Positions 45,628-54,670 are shown, counted from the first letter of the stretch. The stretch: 64,000 nucleotides of DNA from Betaproteobacteria bacterium (GCA_016717855.1 JADKEV010000003.1:62001-126000), one strand, 5' to 3'. The notes: generated by a model from the sequence alone, not told the origin. Translations and numbers: made by a program.

Positions 45628-45959
45628 CTACACGCCGCCGCTGCTACGCATGGTCTCGAGCCGGATGGCGATCATCTGCTCGATTTCGCTCAAGCGGCGC
45701 CGGAGTTGCGTGCGCTGGGCGTCGTCGGCGCAGTCGCGAAGCCGTGCGGCCAGCGCGGCCCGCTCGTGGAACAACTCGATCTCGGGCGGCGGGACGCCGG
45801 CGTTCTTCAATATCTTGAACGGCATCCGCAGCGCTCCGGCGTCTCGCTCCAGCCGTCGTTCTCGGCCAGCGGCTTGCCATAATCCTTGGCCTGGCTCAGT
45901 TCGCCGGCCGCGGCGGCTTCCTTCAGGTGGTGGGCGATTTCTTCGTCGATGGTCCGCAC
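45628..45959 (-). CDS. DUF1992 (DnaJ subfamily C member 28-like) protein, frameshifted
   Basis: The start is a GTG at 45959 with GGAGG eight bases upstream. The first part (IDEEIAHHLKEAAAAGELSQ, GKPLAENDGW) and the second part (LRMPFKILKNAGVPPPEIEL) are in different frames, joined near 45838 where one base is missing. Together they give about 110 residues with the DUF1992 core (GW, then KILKNAG-x2-PPE). The function in bacteria is unknown. The lesion is a single base in conserved sequence, so it may be a consensus error. Confidence 0.7.
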
Positions 45960-45981
45960 TGGCGTTTCCTCCAGAGAAATG

Positions 45982-46518
45982 TCAACAACTCGTGTCCGGT
46001 GCCAGCCGCACTGCAAGCGACATCAGCACCTCGTCGGGCTCCACGTCGTGCGCCGGATGCCCTTCCGGTCCAGCGGGCACGAATCCCAGCCGTTCGAGCA
46101 GGCGGATTGAGCGGAAGTTCGCGGCTTTCGCCACCGCGAACAACTTCCTGACATTGTAGTGCCGAACGAGCTCGCCTATCATCGCCGTGGTGGCACGCGC
46201 GCCCAGCCCCTTGCCCCAATGAGCGCTGGCGAACTCGTAGGCGATGCCGGCGCTGCCGTCCGCATGCACGGTCGCCTGGACGTAGCCGGCGAGTTCGTCC
46301 GGCGCGACGCGGATCACCCAGTTGAGCCATTGCTCGCTGCCGTCCCCCGAGCGTCGCGATTCCAGCCTTGCGAACCGCGCGCGCAGCCATTCGACCGACT
46401 CCGGCGGTTCATTCTCGTACGTATAGATCGCCGGATCGCTCAACACGGCGAACATCGATTCGGCGTGCGCGGCTACCTGCGGTTCGAGCGTTACGTCGCC
46501 GGCGTGGATGATTTGCAT
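45982..46518 (-). CDS. GNAT family N-acetyltransferase (RimJ/RimL type)
   Basis: This 178-residue protein has an Acetyltransf_3 pattern: IRVAPDELAGYVQATVHADG in the central strands, the acetyl-CoA region HWGKGLGARATTAMIGELV, and FAVAKAANFRSIRLLERLGF. The motif NFRSIRLLERLGF is the standard end of this subfamily. The acceptor is unknown. It lies between the exporter gene and the DUF1992 gene on the same strand. Confidence 0.88.
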   Translation of the reverse strand: MQIIHAGDVTLEPQVAAHAESMFAVLSDPAIYTYENEPPESVEWLRARFARLESRRSGDGSEQWLNWVIRVAPDELAGYVQATVHADGSAGIAYEFASAHWGKGLGARATTAMIGELVRHYNVRKLFAVAKAANFRSIRLLERLGFVPAGPEGHPAHDVEPDEVLMSLAVRLAPDTSC

Positions 46519-46522
46519 GATC

Positions 46523-47425
46523 TCAATCCGTCGCGATGCTTTCCTCGTCGGCGCGCATCTTCCGCCGTTGCATCCACACCGCGAACAGCCCGGCGCCGAC
46601 GATGATGGCCATGCCGAACAGCGACCCGCCGTCGGGGATGTGATCGAAGACCAGCCACGACAGGAGGGTGGCCCAGACCAGCTGCGCGTACGAAAACGGG
46701 GCCAGCGTCGACGGCGGCGCGTTTTCGTAGGCGCGGATCAGCAGGTAGTGCCCGCCGCCGCCGACCAGGCCCATGGCGATCATCGCCAGCCAGCCCCAGG
46801 CGTCGGGTGTCTTCCAGAAGAACGGGAGGGTCATGCTGGAGACGATGGTGCACACCAGCGCGGTCCAGAAGTGCGTCGTGTACGCGGAGTCGCGGCCGGC
46901 GTACTTGCGGGTGATGATCTGGAACAGCGCGTAACTGATCGCACAGCCTATGGGCAGCAGCGTGGCGATGTCGAACAGCTTGCCGCCGGGACGGACCAGC
47001 ACGAGCACGCCGCCGAAGCCGACAACGACCGCGATCCACTGCGAGCGCCGCACCTTGTCGCCGAGCAGGGGCACGGACAGTGCGGTCAGGACCAGCGGCG
47101 CGACGAAGGAAATCGCGGCGGCCTCGGCCAGCGGCAGGTACACCAGCGCCGACATGAACAGCGTGCTGGAGAGCAGCAGGAGCAATCCCCGCAGGGTTTG
47201 CATGCCGGCGTGGGCGGTGCGCACCAGGTCGAGCTTCATCGTCGGCGCCATTAGCAGCGTAAGGGCCAGTCCGTGAAACAGGTAGCGGCCCCAGATGATC
47301 TCGTTGACGGGCAGGTAACGGTTGGTCAGTTTGGAGAGGGCGTCCAGTGAGGCGAAGCAGACCGTGGTCGCGAGGATAAGGGCAATGCCGCGACCGATGT
47401 GGGGCGCGGGCGTGTGATGTTTCAA
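46523..47425 (-). CDS. EamA/DMT family transporter
   Basis: About 300 residues with ten predicted membrane helices in two EamA repeats, for example GRYLFHGLALTLLM and AAAISFVAPLVLTALSVPLLGD in the first, and GLVGGGGHYLLIRAYENAPP and SYAQLVWATLLSWLVFDHIP in the second. The start at TTG 47425 is preferred because GGAAGG lies six bases upstream; a TTG at 47464 is in frame but poorly placed. It probably exports a metabolite or amino acid-like compound. It is divergent from the first glcD gene. Confidence 0.87.
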   Translation of the reverse strand: MKHHTPAPHIGRGIALILATTVCFASLDALSKLTNRYLPVNEIIWGRYLFHGLALTLLMAPTMKLDLVRTAHAGMQTLRGLLLLLSSTLFMSALVYLPLAEAAAISFVAPLVLTALSVPLLGDKVRRSQWIAVVVGFGGVLVLVRPGGKLFDIATLLPIGCAISYALFQIITRKYAGRDSAYTTHFWTALVCTIVSSMTLPFFWKTPDAWGWLAMIAMGLVGGGGHYLLIRAYENAPPSTLAPFSYAQLVWATLLSWLVFDHIPDGGSLFGMAIIVGAGLFAVWMQRRKMRADEESIATD

Positions 47426-47534
47426 CGGTAGCCTTCCGAGAGTGTCGCCGCGCGGAGTGCGCAACCGCCCGCGCTGGTCGCTGGCTGCCGGGCGCGGGAT
47501 GCGGCGGCCGACGCGGGGCGGGCACGCCGAAAGA

Positions 47535-47573
47535 TGCCAGAATGCGGACGCTCTGGCAAATATGTTCTAACAT
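47535..47573. promoter_or_regulatory. Two inverted repeats in the EamA/glcD divergent spacer
   Basis: TGCCAGA (47535-47541) and TCTGGCA (47552-47558) form a perfect seven-base inverted repeat with a ten-base centre. A second, ATGTT-CT-AACAT, is at 47562-47573. They lie 30-70 bp upstream of the glcD start and are candidate operator sites; no regulator gene is adjacent. Confidence 0.35.
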
Positions 47574-47606
47574 CCGGTCTTTCCCGCCACTTCCTGCACC
47601 ATTCGA

Positions 47607-49091
47607 ATGTCGTCGATGCGTTCATCCACCGCGCCGGCAGGCCTGGACCAATTGGTCGCGGACTGCCAGGTGCAACTCCCGGACTTGTCGTTGCTCGTCG
47701 GCACGGAGGAAGTCAAGCCCTACGAATGCGACGGCTTGTCGTGCTATCGCGCCCTGCCGGGCGCCGTGCTGCTGCCGGAGGACGAAGCCGAAGCGGTCGC
47801 CGCGTTGCGCCTGTGCAGCGCCGCGGGCGTGCCGGTCGTCGCGCGCGGCGCCGGGACGGGCCTCTCCGGCGGGGCGATGCCGCTGCCGGAGGGCGTGGTG
47901 CTGTCGATGGCCAGGCTCAATCGCGTGCTGGACATCGATCCTCCGTCGCGGACGGCGCTGGTGCAGCCGGGCGTGCGCAATCTCGCGATCTCCGAAGCCG
48001 TCGCCGACGCGGGACTTTACTACGCGCCCGATCCGTCGTCGCAGATCGCCTGCACCATAGGCGGCAACGTCGCCGAGAATTCGGGCGGCGTCCATTGCCT
48101 GAAGTACGGGCTGACCGTGCACAACGTGCTGAAGGTGCGCACGATCCTGATCGACGGCACCGTCGTCGATGTCGGCGCCGATGCGCCGGATGCGGCCGGC
48201 TACGATCTGCTGGCGCTGATGATCGGGTCCGAGGGGCTGCTGGGGGTGGCCAGCGAAATCACGGTCAAGCTCACGCCGAAGCCGCTGGCGGCGCAATGCG
48301 CGATGGCGGCGTTCGACGACCTGGGCAAGGCCGGCGCCGCGGTGGGCGGCATCATCGCCGCCGGCATCATCCCCGCCGGGCTGGAGATGATGGACAAGGC
48401 CGCGACGCGCGCCGTCGAGGATTTCGTTCATGCTGGCTACAACCTGGACGCCGAAGCGATCCTGCTGGTCGAGTCCGACGGCACGCCGGAGGAAGTCGCC
48501 GAGGAGATGGCGCGGATCAAGGCGGTGCTCGACACGGCCGGCGCGGTCGAGGTGCGGATCTCCAGCAACGAAGCGGAGCGCCTGCGCTTCTGGGCGGGAC
48601 GCAAGGCCGCGTTTCCCGCGGTGGGGCGCATCAGCCCCGACTACTACTGCATCGACGGCACGATTCCACGCCGCGCGCTGCCGCGGGTCCTGCACAGCAT
48701 CGAGGCGATGACCGTGGAGTTCGGGCTGCGCTGCGCCAACGTCTTTCACGCCGGCGACGGCAACCTGCATCCGCTGATCCTGTTCGACGCCAACATCCCG
48801 GGCGAACTCGAGCGGACCGAGGCGTTCGCCGCGCGCATCCTCGAACTGTGCATCGAGGTGGGCGGCACGATCACCGGCGAGCACGGCGTCGGCGTCGAGA
48901 AGATCAACCAGATGTGCATGCAGTTCGGCACCGCCGAACTGACCCGCTTTCTCGGGATCAAGGCGGCGTTCGATCCCGCGGGCCTGCTCAACCCGGGCAA
49001 GGCGATCCCGACCCTGCATCGCTGCGCCGAGTTCGGCCGCATGCACGTGCACTCGGGGCAGGAAAAATTTCCCGAATTGCCGCGCTTCTGA
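47607..49091 (+). CDS. glcD: FAD-linked oxidase, GlcD-like (first copy)
   Basis: This 494-residue 2-hydroxyacid oxidoreductase subunit has the FAD-binding block VVARGAGTGLSGGAMPLPEGVVL and APDPSSQIACTIGGNVAENSGGVHCLKYGLT. The C-terminal FAD oxidase domain has VFHAGDGNLHPLILFD and GGTITGEHGVGVEKI. It would oxidise glycolate or D-lactate with the GlcE and GlcF products encoded downstream. A close paralogue follows at 49480-50982, and both end with the same HRCAEFG and LPRF blocks. Confidence 0.92.
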   Translation: MSSMRSSTAPAGLDQLVADCQVQLPDLSLLVGTEEVKPYECDGLSCYRALPGAVLLPEDEAEAVAALRLCSAAGVPVVARGAGTGLSGGAMPLPEGVVLSMARLNRVLDIDPPSRTALVQPGVRNLAISEAVADAGLYYAPDPSSQIACTIGGNVAENSGGVHCLKYGLTVHNVLKVRTILIDGTVVDVGADAPDAAGYDLLALMIGSEGLLGVASEITVKLTPKPLAAQCAMAAFDDLGKAGAAVGGIIAAGIIPAGLEMMDKAATRAVEDFVHAGYNLDAEAILLVESDGTPEEVAEEMARIKAVLDTAGAVEVRISSNEAERLRFWAGRKAAFPAVGRISPDYYCIDGTIPRRALPRVLHSIEAMTVEFGLRCANVFHAGDGNLHPLILFDANIPGELERTEAFAARILELCIEVGGTITGEHGVGVEKINQMCMQFGTAELTRFLGIKAAFDPAGLLNPGKAIPTLHRCAEFGRMHVHSGQEKFPELPRF

Positions 49092-49479
49092 TGAACATCA
49101 CGTACACGACCGTACTGGCTGGTGTCGACTGGGAGGAGAGAAGGGCGCCGCGGCCGCCGCCGACGCCAGCCAGCGCCCCGCCCCCGGGCCGGGTCGGCGG
49201 GGGCGCCCGGGCGGCCGGCCCTCCGGCCGCGCGGCCCCGCGCCAGGGGAGGGGGGGCCGCCCCGCCCGCGCCCGCGCCGTCGGCGACGGCGGCAGCCGAG
49301 GGGATGGGACGGCGACCCGCCCCGGCCGGGCCCCGCGGGGCCGCAACCCGCGCGCGCGGGCGGGCCCGGGGGCGGGGAGGGGCCCGGCGGGCCGGCCAAC
49401 TCCCCGTTTTTCCGGGGGGTCGCGCGGGGGGGCCGGGGCGGCTGCGACCGCCGGTTGGACTCGAAAAGGTGGTGGGGAT
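49092..49479. other. G/C-only low-complexity spacer
   Basis: This spacer between the two glcD genes is nearly pure G and C, with runs of up to seven identical bases around 49246-49252 and many CCGGG, GGCCG and GCCCG blocks. Open frames on both strands are only GC-driven artefacts rich in Pro, Arg, Ala and Gly. No promoter or ribosome site is visible until the last 40 bases. Its character differs abruptly from the flanks. It could be a poor-quality assembly join or a real GC-extreme insertion. Confidence 0.6.
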
Positions 49480-50982
49480 ATGGCTGCAATCGTAGAACCG
49501 GCGGAAAAACCCGCGGCCATCGTGCCGTTCCTCGATCCCGAGTTTATCGCGCGCCTGCGCGCGGCGCTGCCGGCATCCTGCCTGCTGACCGATGCGGAGG
49601 ATACGGTCACCTACGAGTCGGACGGCCTGTTTCACCTGCACGAGAAGCCGCTGGCCGTCGCGCTGCCGGAAGATGAACTGCAGGTCGCCGCGGTGCTGCG
49701 GGCGTGCCGCGACTTCCAGGTCCCCATCGTCCCGCGCGGCGCGGGCACCGGGCTGGCCGGTGGCGCGCTGCCGCACCGCCACGGCATCCTGATGTCGCTG
49801 ACCAAGATGAAGGCGCTGCTTGAAGTCGACGTCGCCGCGCGGCAGGCGCGCGTGCAGCCCGGCCACACCAACCTGGCGATCTCGCAGAAGGTCGCCGCGC
49901 ACGGCCTGTTCTACGCCCCGGACCCATCCAGCCAGCTCGCCTCGAGCATAGGCGGCAATGTCGCCGAGAACTCCGGCGGCGTGCACTGCCTGAAGTACGG
50001 GCTGACCGTCCACAACGTGATCGGCCTGCGCGTCGTGACTTCCGACGGCGACGTGCTCGAACTGGGTGGGGGCAGCCTGGACCAGCCAGGCTACGACGTG
50101 ATTTCGATCCTGAACGGGTCCGAAGGCCTGCTCGGCATCGTGACCGAGGTGCGCATCCGCCTGCTGCCCACGCCGCCGGCGATACGCGTGCTGCTGGCGT
50201 TCTTCCCGACCACGCAGGATGCCGGCAATGCGGTGGGCGCGATCATCGGCGCGGGCATCATCCCCGCCGGCCTCGAGATGATGGATACGAAATCCATGGA
50301 AGCCTCGGAGTCGTTCATGCCCCTGGGCCTGCGCCTGGACGCCGGCGCCGGGTTGCTGTGCGAACTCGACGGGCTGCCCGAAGAGGTCGAGGAATTGACG
50401 ACGTGGGTCAGCGCGCTGATGGAACAATGCAACGGCTTCGACATCCGCGAGGCCGACGACGAGGCGCAGCGCGCGCGGCTCTGGTGGGCGCGCAAGGGGG
50501 CCTATCCGGCGCTGGTCAAGATCGCCAACGACGTCTACATCTGCGATTCCACCGTTCCCCGCCGCAGCCTCGGCCGGGTGATGGCGAAGATCGACGTGCT
50601 CTCCGACCAGCACCGGATTCCCGTCGCGCAGATGTTCCATGCGGGCGACGGCAACATCCATCCGGTGCTGTACTACGACTCGACGCAGCCGGGCCAGTCG
50701 GAGCGCGCCGAGGAACTGGCGACCGACATCCTCAAGCTGGTGATCGCCGAGGGCGGCACGGTCAGCGGCGAGCATGGCGTCGGCTCGGAAAAGCTCAAGG
50801 GCATGTGCATGCAGTTCGACGAGACCGAACTCGAGGCGTTCCAGGCCGTGCGGCGCGCGTTCGATCCGCACGGCGTCCTGAATCCGGACAAGGCAATCCC
50901 GACGCTGCACCGCTGCGCCGAATTCGGGTCGATGCGGATCCGCTTCGGCCAGGACCCGTTCGCGCACCTGCCGAGATTCTGA
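49480..50982 (+). CDS. glcD: FAD-linked oxidase, GlcD-like (second copy)
   Basis: This 500-residue paralogue of the preceding oxidase has PIVPRGAGTGLAGGALPHRHGILM, the same NVAENSGGVHCLKYGLTVHNV block, MFHAGDGNIHPVLYYD and GGTVSGEHGVGSEKL. This form is closer to classical GlcD of glycolate oxidase. Its stop overlaps the start of a 35-codon hydrophobic frame (TGATG). With glcE and glcF it should form the membrane-linked complex. Confidence 0.92.
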   Translation: MAAIVEPAEKPAAIVPFLDPEFIARLRAALPASCLLTDAEDTVTYESDGLFHLHEKPLAVALPEDELQVAAVLRACRDFQVPIVPRGAGTGLAGGALPHRHGILMSLTKMKALLEVDVAARQARVQPGHTNLAISQKVAAHGLFYAPDPSSQLASSIGGNVAENSGGVHCLKYGLTVHNVIGLRVVTSDGDVLELGGGSLDQPGYDVISILNGSEGLLGIVTEVRIRLLPTPPAIRVLLAFFPTTQDAGNAVGAIIGAGIIPAGLEMMDTKSMEASESFMPLGLRLDAGAGLLCELDGLPEEVEELTTWVSALMEQCNGFDIREADDEAQRARLWWARKGAYPALVKIANDVYICDSTVPRRSLGRVMAKIDVLSDQHRIPVAQMFHAGDGNIHPVLYYDSTQPGQSERAEELATDILKLVIAEGGTVSGEHGVGSEKLKGMCMQFDETELEAFQAVRRAFDPHGVLNPDKAIPTLHRCAEFGSMRIRFGQDPFAHLPRF

Positions 50983-51089
50983 TGCTCGCGGGGATCACGT
51001 CGTTGCTGCGGTTCCTGCCGGCGCTGGCCGCGGTGTTTGCGATCGCAACGGGTATCATCGGGGCGGCGCACGGGAAATACGACTGGTGA
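50982..51089 (+). CDS. Possible 35-residue membrane peptide
   Basis: The frame starts at an ATG that shares one base with the glcD stop and encodes MLAGITSLLRFLPALAAVF followed by AIATGIIGAAHGKYDW. One hydrophobic helix flanked by Arg and a charged tail fits a single-span small membrane protein. Evidence is limited to the coupled start and composition, and no family was recognised. Confidence 0.3.
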   Translation: MLAGITSLLRFLPALAAVFAIATGIIGAAHGKYDW

Positions 51090-51113
51090 TCCGGGTCTTG
51101 TACGGACCAACGC

Positions 51114-51145
51114 GATGGGTATCGCTGCGCTCCACCCATCCTACG
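51114..51145. repeat. Dispersed intergenic palindromic repeat, copy 2
   Basis: GATGGGT (51114-51120) and ACCCATC (51134-51140) form a perfect inverted repeat around TCGCTGCGCTCC, followed by CTACGGCGG. The core and right side recur at 6591-6621. It lies in the spacer between glcD and the GST gene and could form an RNA hairpin. Confidence 0.55.
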
Positions 51146-51212
51146 GCGGCGTGTTGCCGTTGCATAGGGGTGTAGTTGATTGCGGAACTGGCAGGCAGGG
51201 GGGAGGACAAGA

Positions 51213-51908
51213 GTGTCGTACACGATCTACATCGGCAACAAGAACTACTCGAGCTGGTCGCTGCGCGGCTGGCTGCTGGTGCGCGCGTGCGGCGCGCCGT
51301 TCACCGAAAGGGTGGTTTCGCTCAATGCCAATGACCTGACCGGCGTCTACAAGGAATTCTCGCCCAGCGGACTCGTGCCTTGCCTGGTCGACTCAGGCAC
51401 GCAACCCGAGACCGTCGTCTGGGACAGCATGGCGATCGCCGAATACCTGGCTGAGCGGCACCCGGGAATCTGGCCGGCCGCCGCCGGTGCCCGCGCGTGG
51501 GCGCGTTCGATCTGCGCGGAAATGCACTCCGGCTTCCGCGCCGTGCGCGGCGAGATGACGATGTGCATAAAGGAGAGCGTCGACGTCAGGCCGTGGTCGA
51601 CCGCCCTGCAACGCGACATCGACCGGATCTGCGCCATCTGGAGCGAAAGCAGGAAGCGCCACGGCGGCCAGGGTGATGGTGGTGGCCTGCTGTTCGGCGA
51701 ATTCTGCGCGGCGGATGCGTTCTACGGTCCGGTCGCATTCCGCTTCCGCACGTACGGCGTGCAGCCGGGCGGCGCGGCCGGCGAGTATCTGGCCGCGCTG
51801 CTCGCCCATCCTTACATGCGCGAGTGGGAACGGGGGGCGCTGGCCGAGACCGAGGTCATCGAGGTTGACGAACCGCGCATCATCTACCGGGACAAGATTC
51901 GATCATGA
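51213..51908 (+). CDS. Glutathione S-transferase family protein
   Basis: This 231-residue protein starts at GTG (SYTIYIGNKNYSSWSLRGWLL), six bases after a GGGAGGA site. An N-terminal thioredoxin-like GST domain runs to about residue 85 (GLVPCLVD, then WDSMAIAEYLAERHPGIWP). A helical C-terminal domain follows with FGEFCAADAFYGPVAFRF. It probably conjugates or isomerises an electrophile with glutathione. Its stop overlaps glcE by four bases, which is an unusual partner in a glc operon. Confidence 0.88.
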   Translation: MSYTIYIGNKNYSSWSLRGWLLVRACGAPFTERVVSLNANDLTGVYKEFSPSGLVPCLVDSGTQPETVVWDSMAIAEYLAERHPGIWPAAAGARAWARSICAEMHSGFRAVRGEMTMCIKESVDVRPWSTALQRDIDRICAIWSESRKRHGGQGDGGGLLFGEFCAADAFYGPVAFRFRTYGVQPGGAAGEYLAALLAHPYMREWERGALAETEVIEVDEPRIIYRDKIRS

Positions 51909-52981
51909 GCGCAGAAGCATTGATTCCGCAGTGGCAGGAGCGCGTGCGCAATGCGCAGATCACCGGCCGGCCGCTGCGCATCCGCGGCGGGGGCACCAAG
52001 GACTTCTACGGCGAGCGGCTGGAGGGCGAGGTGTTCGACGTTTCGGCGCATGCCGGTATCGTCGACTACGATCCGACCGAGCTGGTCATCACGGCGCGCG
52101 GCGGGACGCGGCTGGCGGAGATCGAAGCCACGATGCAGGAGGCGGGCCAGATGCTGGCGTTCGAGCCGCCGTTGTTTGGCGAGGCGGCGACGCTGGGCGG
52201 CTGCGTGGCCAGCGGTCTCTCCGGTCCCCGCCGCCCTTATGCGGGTGCGGTGCGCGACTTTGTGCTCGGCGTTCGTGTCCTCGACGGCAAGGGCGACGAC
52301 CTGCATTTCGGCGGCCGGGTGATGAAGAACGTCGCCGGCTTCGATGTCTCGCGGCTGATGACCGGCGCGCTCGGCACGCTGGGCGTGCTGCTCGAGGTAT
52401 CGCTCAAGTGCCTGCCCCGCCCGAAGGCGGAGACGACGCTGGTGTTCGAGATGTCGGCGCCGGAGGCGGTGCGCCGGATCAACGAATGGGCCGGGCTGCC
52501 GCTGCCGTTGTCGGCGTCGTCCTGGCACGAGGAGCGTCTGCACGTCAGGCTCTCCGGCGCCGAGGCCGCGGTCGTTGCCGCGAAGAACAAGCTTGGCGGG
52601 CAGGAAATCGCCGGCCCCGAAGGCGAGACATGGTGGCGTGACCTGCGCGAGCAACGGATGGCCTTCTTCGCGACGGCGAGCCAGCTCTGGCGACTGTCGG
52701 TCAAGCCGACTGCGCCGTATGCCGACCTGGGGACCTTCCAGATGATGGAATGGGGCGGCGCGCTGCGCTGGCTGAACGCCGCGTCGGCGCTCGATTCGGA
52801 GACGGTGCGCGAATGGGCGCACGATCACGGCGGCCATGCGACGCTGTTCCGGGCCGCATCGCGCCATGCCGGCGTGTTCCAGCCGCTGCAGCCGGCGCTG
52901 CTGGACATCCACCGGCGGCTGAAGTCCACCTTCGATCCCGCCGGCATTCTCAATCGCGGCCGCATGTATCCGGAATTCTGA
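51905..52981 (+). CDS. glcE: Glycolate oxidase subunit GlcE
   Basis: This 358-residue FAD-binding protein lacks the C-terminal oxidase half of GlcD. Motifs are PLRIRGGGTKDFYGERLEG near the start, LVITARGGTRLAEIEATM, and LGGCVASGLSGPRRPYAGAVRDFVLG. The C-terminus FDPAGILNRGRMYPEF is typical of GlcE. It sits between GST and glcF, with one base between its stop and the glcF start. Confidence 0.92.
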   Translation: MSAEALIPQWQERVRNAQITGRPLRIRGGGTKDFYGERLEGEVFDVSAHAGIVDYDPTELVITARGGTRLAEIEATMQEAGQMLAFEPPLFGEAATLGGCVASGLSGPRRPYAGAVRDFVLGVRVLDGKGDDLHFGGRVMKNVAGFDVSRLMTGALGTLGVLLEVSLKCLPRPKAETTLVFEMSAPEAVRRINEWAGLPLPLSASSWHEERLHVRLSGAEAAVVAAKNKLGGQEIAGPEGETWWRDLREQRMAFFATASQLWRLSVKPTAPYADLGTFQMMEWGGALRWLNAASALDSETVREWAHDHGGHATLFRAASRHAGVFQPLQPALLDIHRRLKSTFDPAGILNRGRMYPEF

Positions 52982-52982
52982 A

Positions 52983-54230
52983 ATGCAGACCAACCTCGCC
53001 GACTGGATCAAGGACACGCCGCAGGGGCAGGAAGCCGAGAGCATTCTGCGCATGTGCGTGCACTGCGGGTTCTGCACCGCGACCTGCCCGACCTACCAAT
53101 TGCTGGGCGACGAGCTCGACGGGCCGCGCGGGCGCATCTACCTGATCAAGCAGATGCTCGAAGGCAACGCGGTCACCGCCAAGACGCAACTGCATCTCGA
53201 CCGCTGCCTCACCTGCCGGTCCTGCGAAACGACGTGCCCGTCCGGGGTGAAGTACGGAAGGCTGGTCGACATCGGCCGCGCAATCGTCGGCGAAAAGGTG
53301 GGCCGGCCGCTCGGCCAGCGCATCAAGCGCGGCGTGTTGCACTGGGGGCTGACCAGCGGCCCGCCGTTCGCCTTCGCGGTTGGCCTGGGCCGCCTGCTGC
53401 GCGGGCTGCTGCCCGCGCGCCTCAAGCGCAGTCTGCAGCCGCGCGTCGCGCCCGGGCTGTGGCCGCAGCTGCGCCACCCGCGCAAGATGCTGGTGCTGAA
53501 GGGCTGCGTGCAGCCGGCGCTGCTGCCGCGCATCGACGCGGCCGCGGCGCGCGTGCTCGACCGGCTGGCCATCGACCTGGTGTCGGTGCCCGAATCCGGA
53601 TGCTGCGGCGCGGTCAGCCACCACATGGACATGCACGATGCGGCGACGACCGCGATGAAGCGCAACATCGATGCGTGGTGGCCGCACATCGAGCAGGGCG
53701 CCGAGGCGATCGTCGTCACGGCGTCGGGCTGCGGGGTGATGGTCAAGGACTACGGGCACCTGCTGCGCCTCGATCCGCGGTACGCCGCACGCGCCGCGCG
53801 CGTCTCTGAACTGGCGAAGGACGTTTCCGAAGTGATCGCCGCGGAATGGGAACGCATCACCAGGCTGCTGCTCGCCAGCGAGCCGGTTCCCGTGGGCACG
53901 GTACGGATGGCATTCCACTCACCATGCACGCTGCAGCACGGCCTCAAGCTCAAAGGCGGCGTCGAGCGGATCCTGCGCGACCTGGGCTACACCCTCGCGC
54001 CGGTGGCCGATGCGCATCTGTGCTGCGGGTCCGCGGGCACCTACTCGATCCTGCAGCCCGAGCTTTCGCAGCGGCTCAAGGCCGACAAGCTCGCCGCGCT
54101 GCAGGCCGGCGGGCCGGCGGTGATCGCCTCGGCCAACGTCGGCTGCATCACGCATCTGCAGAGCGGCACCGACCTGCCGGTGCGGCACTGGATCGAGCTG
54201 CTGGACGATCGGCTGGCCGCGGCGCAGTGA
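52983..54230 (+). CDS. glcF: Glycolate oxidase iron-sulfur subunit GlcF
   Basis: This 415-residue protein has two [4Fe-4S] motifs near the N-terminus (CVHCGFCTATCP and CLTCRSCETTCP) and two cysteine-rich CCG domains (GCCGAVSHHMDMHDA and CCGSAGTYSILQPELS). It passes electrons from the flavin subunits to the membrane quinone pool. The gene follows glcE directly and precedes the thioesterase by two bases. Confidence 0.93.
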   Translation: MQTNLADWIKDTPQGQEAESILRMCVHCGFCTATCPTYQLLGDELDGPRGRIYLIKQMLEGNAVTAKTQLHLDRCLTCRSCETTCPSGVKYGRLVDIGRAIVGEKVGRPLGQRIKRGVLHWGLTSGPPFAFAVGLGRLLRGLLPARLKRSLQPRVAPGLWPQLRHPRKMLVLKGCVQPALLPRIDAAAARVLDRLAIDLVSVPESGCCGAVSHHMDMHDAATTAMKRNIDAWWPHIEQGAEAIVVTASGCGVMVKDYGHLLRLDPRYAARAARVSELAKDVSEVIAAEWERITRLLLASEPVPVGTVRMAFHSPCTLQHGLKLKGGVERILRDLGYTLAPVADAHLCCGSAGTYSILQPELSQRLKADKLAALQAGGPAVIASANVGCITHLQSGTDLPVRHWIELLDDRLAAAQ

Positions 54231-54232
54231 CG

Positions 54233-54670
54233 ATGGGCTCGCCGGAAGCGAACACGCGCGCCGCGTATCGCCACTTTCTCGCCATCCCGACGCGGTGGAT
54301 GGACAACGACACGTACGGCCACGTCAACAACGTCGTCTACTACTCGTACTTCGACACCGTGATCAACGAGTACCTGATCCGCCAGGGCGGCCTCGACATC
54401 CACGACGGCGCGGTGATCGGCCTGGCGATCGAGACCTTCTGCCAGTTCCATGCCCCGCTGTCGTTCCCCGAAGTCATCGACGCGGGTCTGCGGGTGGCCA
54501 AGCTCGGGCGCTCGTCCGTCCGCTACGAAATCGGACTGTTCCAGCAAGGCAGCGACACGCCGGCGGCGACCGGGCACTTCGTCCATGTCTTCGTCGAGCG
54601 TGTCACGCAGCGCTCGACGGCGATTCCCGAGCCGATCCGGGTGGCACTGGCTGTGCTACAGGTCGCATGA
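54233..54670 (+). CDS. Acyl-CoA thioesterase, YbgC/4-hydroxybenzoyl-CoA type
   Basis: This 145-residue hot-dog fold enzyme has the catalytic-type stretch RWMDNDTYGHVNNVVYYSYFD, where the aspartate aligns with that of 4-hydroxybenzoyl-CoA thioesterases. Later strands include FCQFHAPLSFPEVIDAGLRV. It starts two bases after glcF and overlaps the next GNAT gene, so it is co-transcribed. The acyl-CoA substrate is unknown. Confidence 0.87.
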   Translation: MGSPEANTRAAYRHFLAIPTRWMDNDTYGHVNNVVYYSYFDTVINEYLIRQGGLDIHDGAVIGLAIETFCQFHAPLSFPEVIDAGLRVAKLGRSSVRYEIGLFQQGSDTPAATGHFVHVFVERVTQRSTAIPEPIRVALAVLQVA

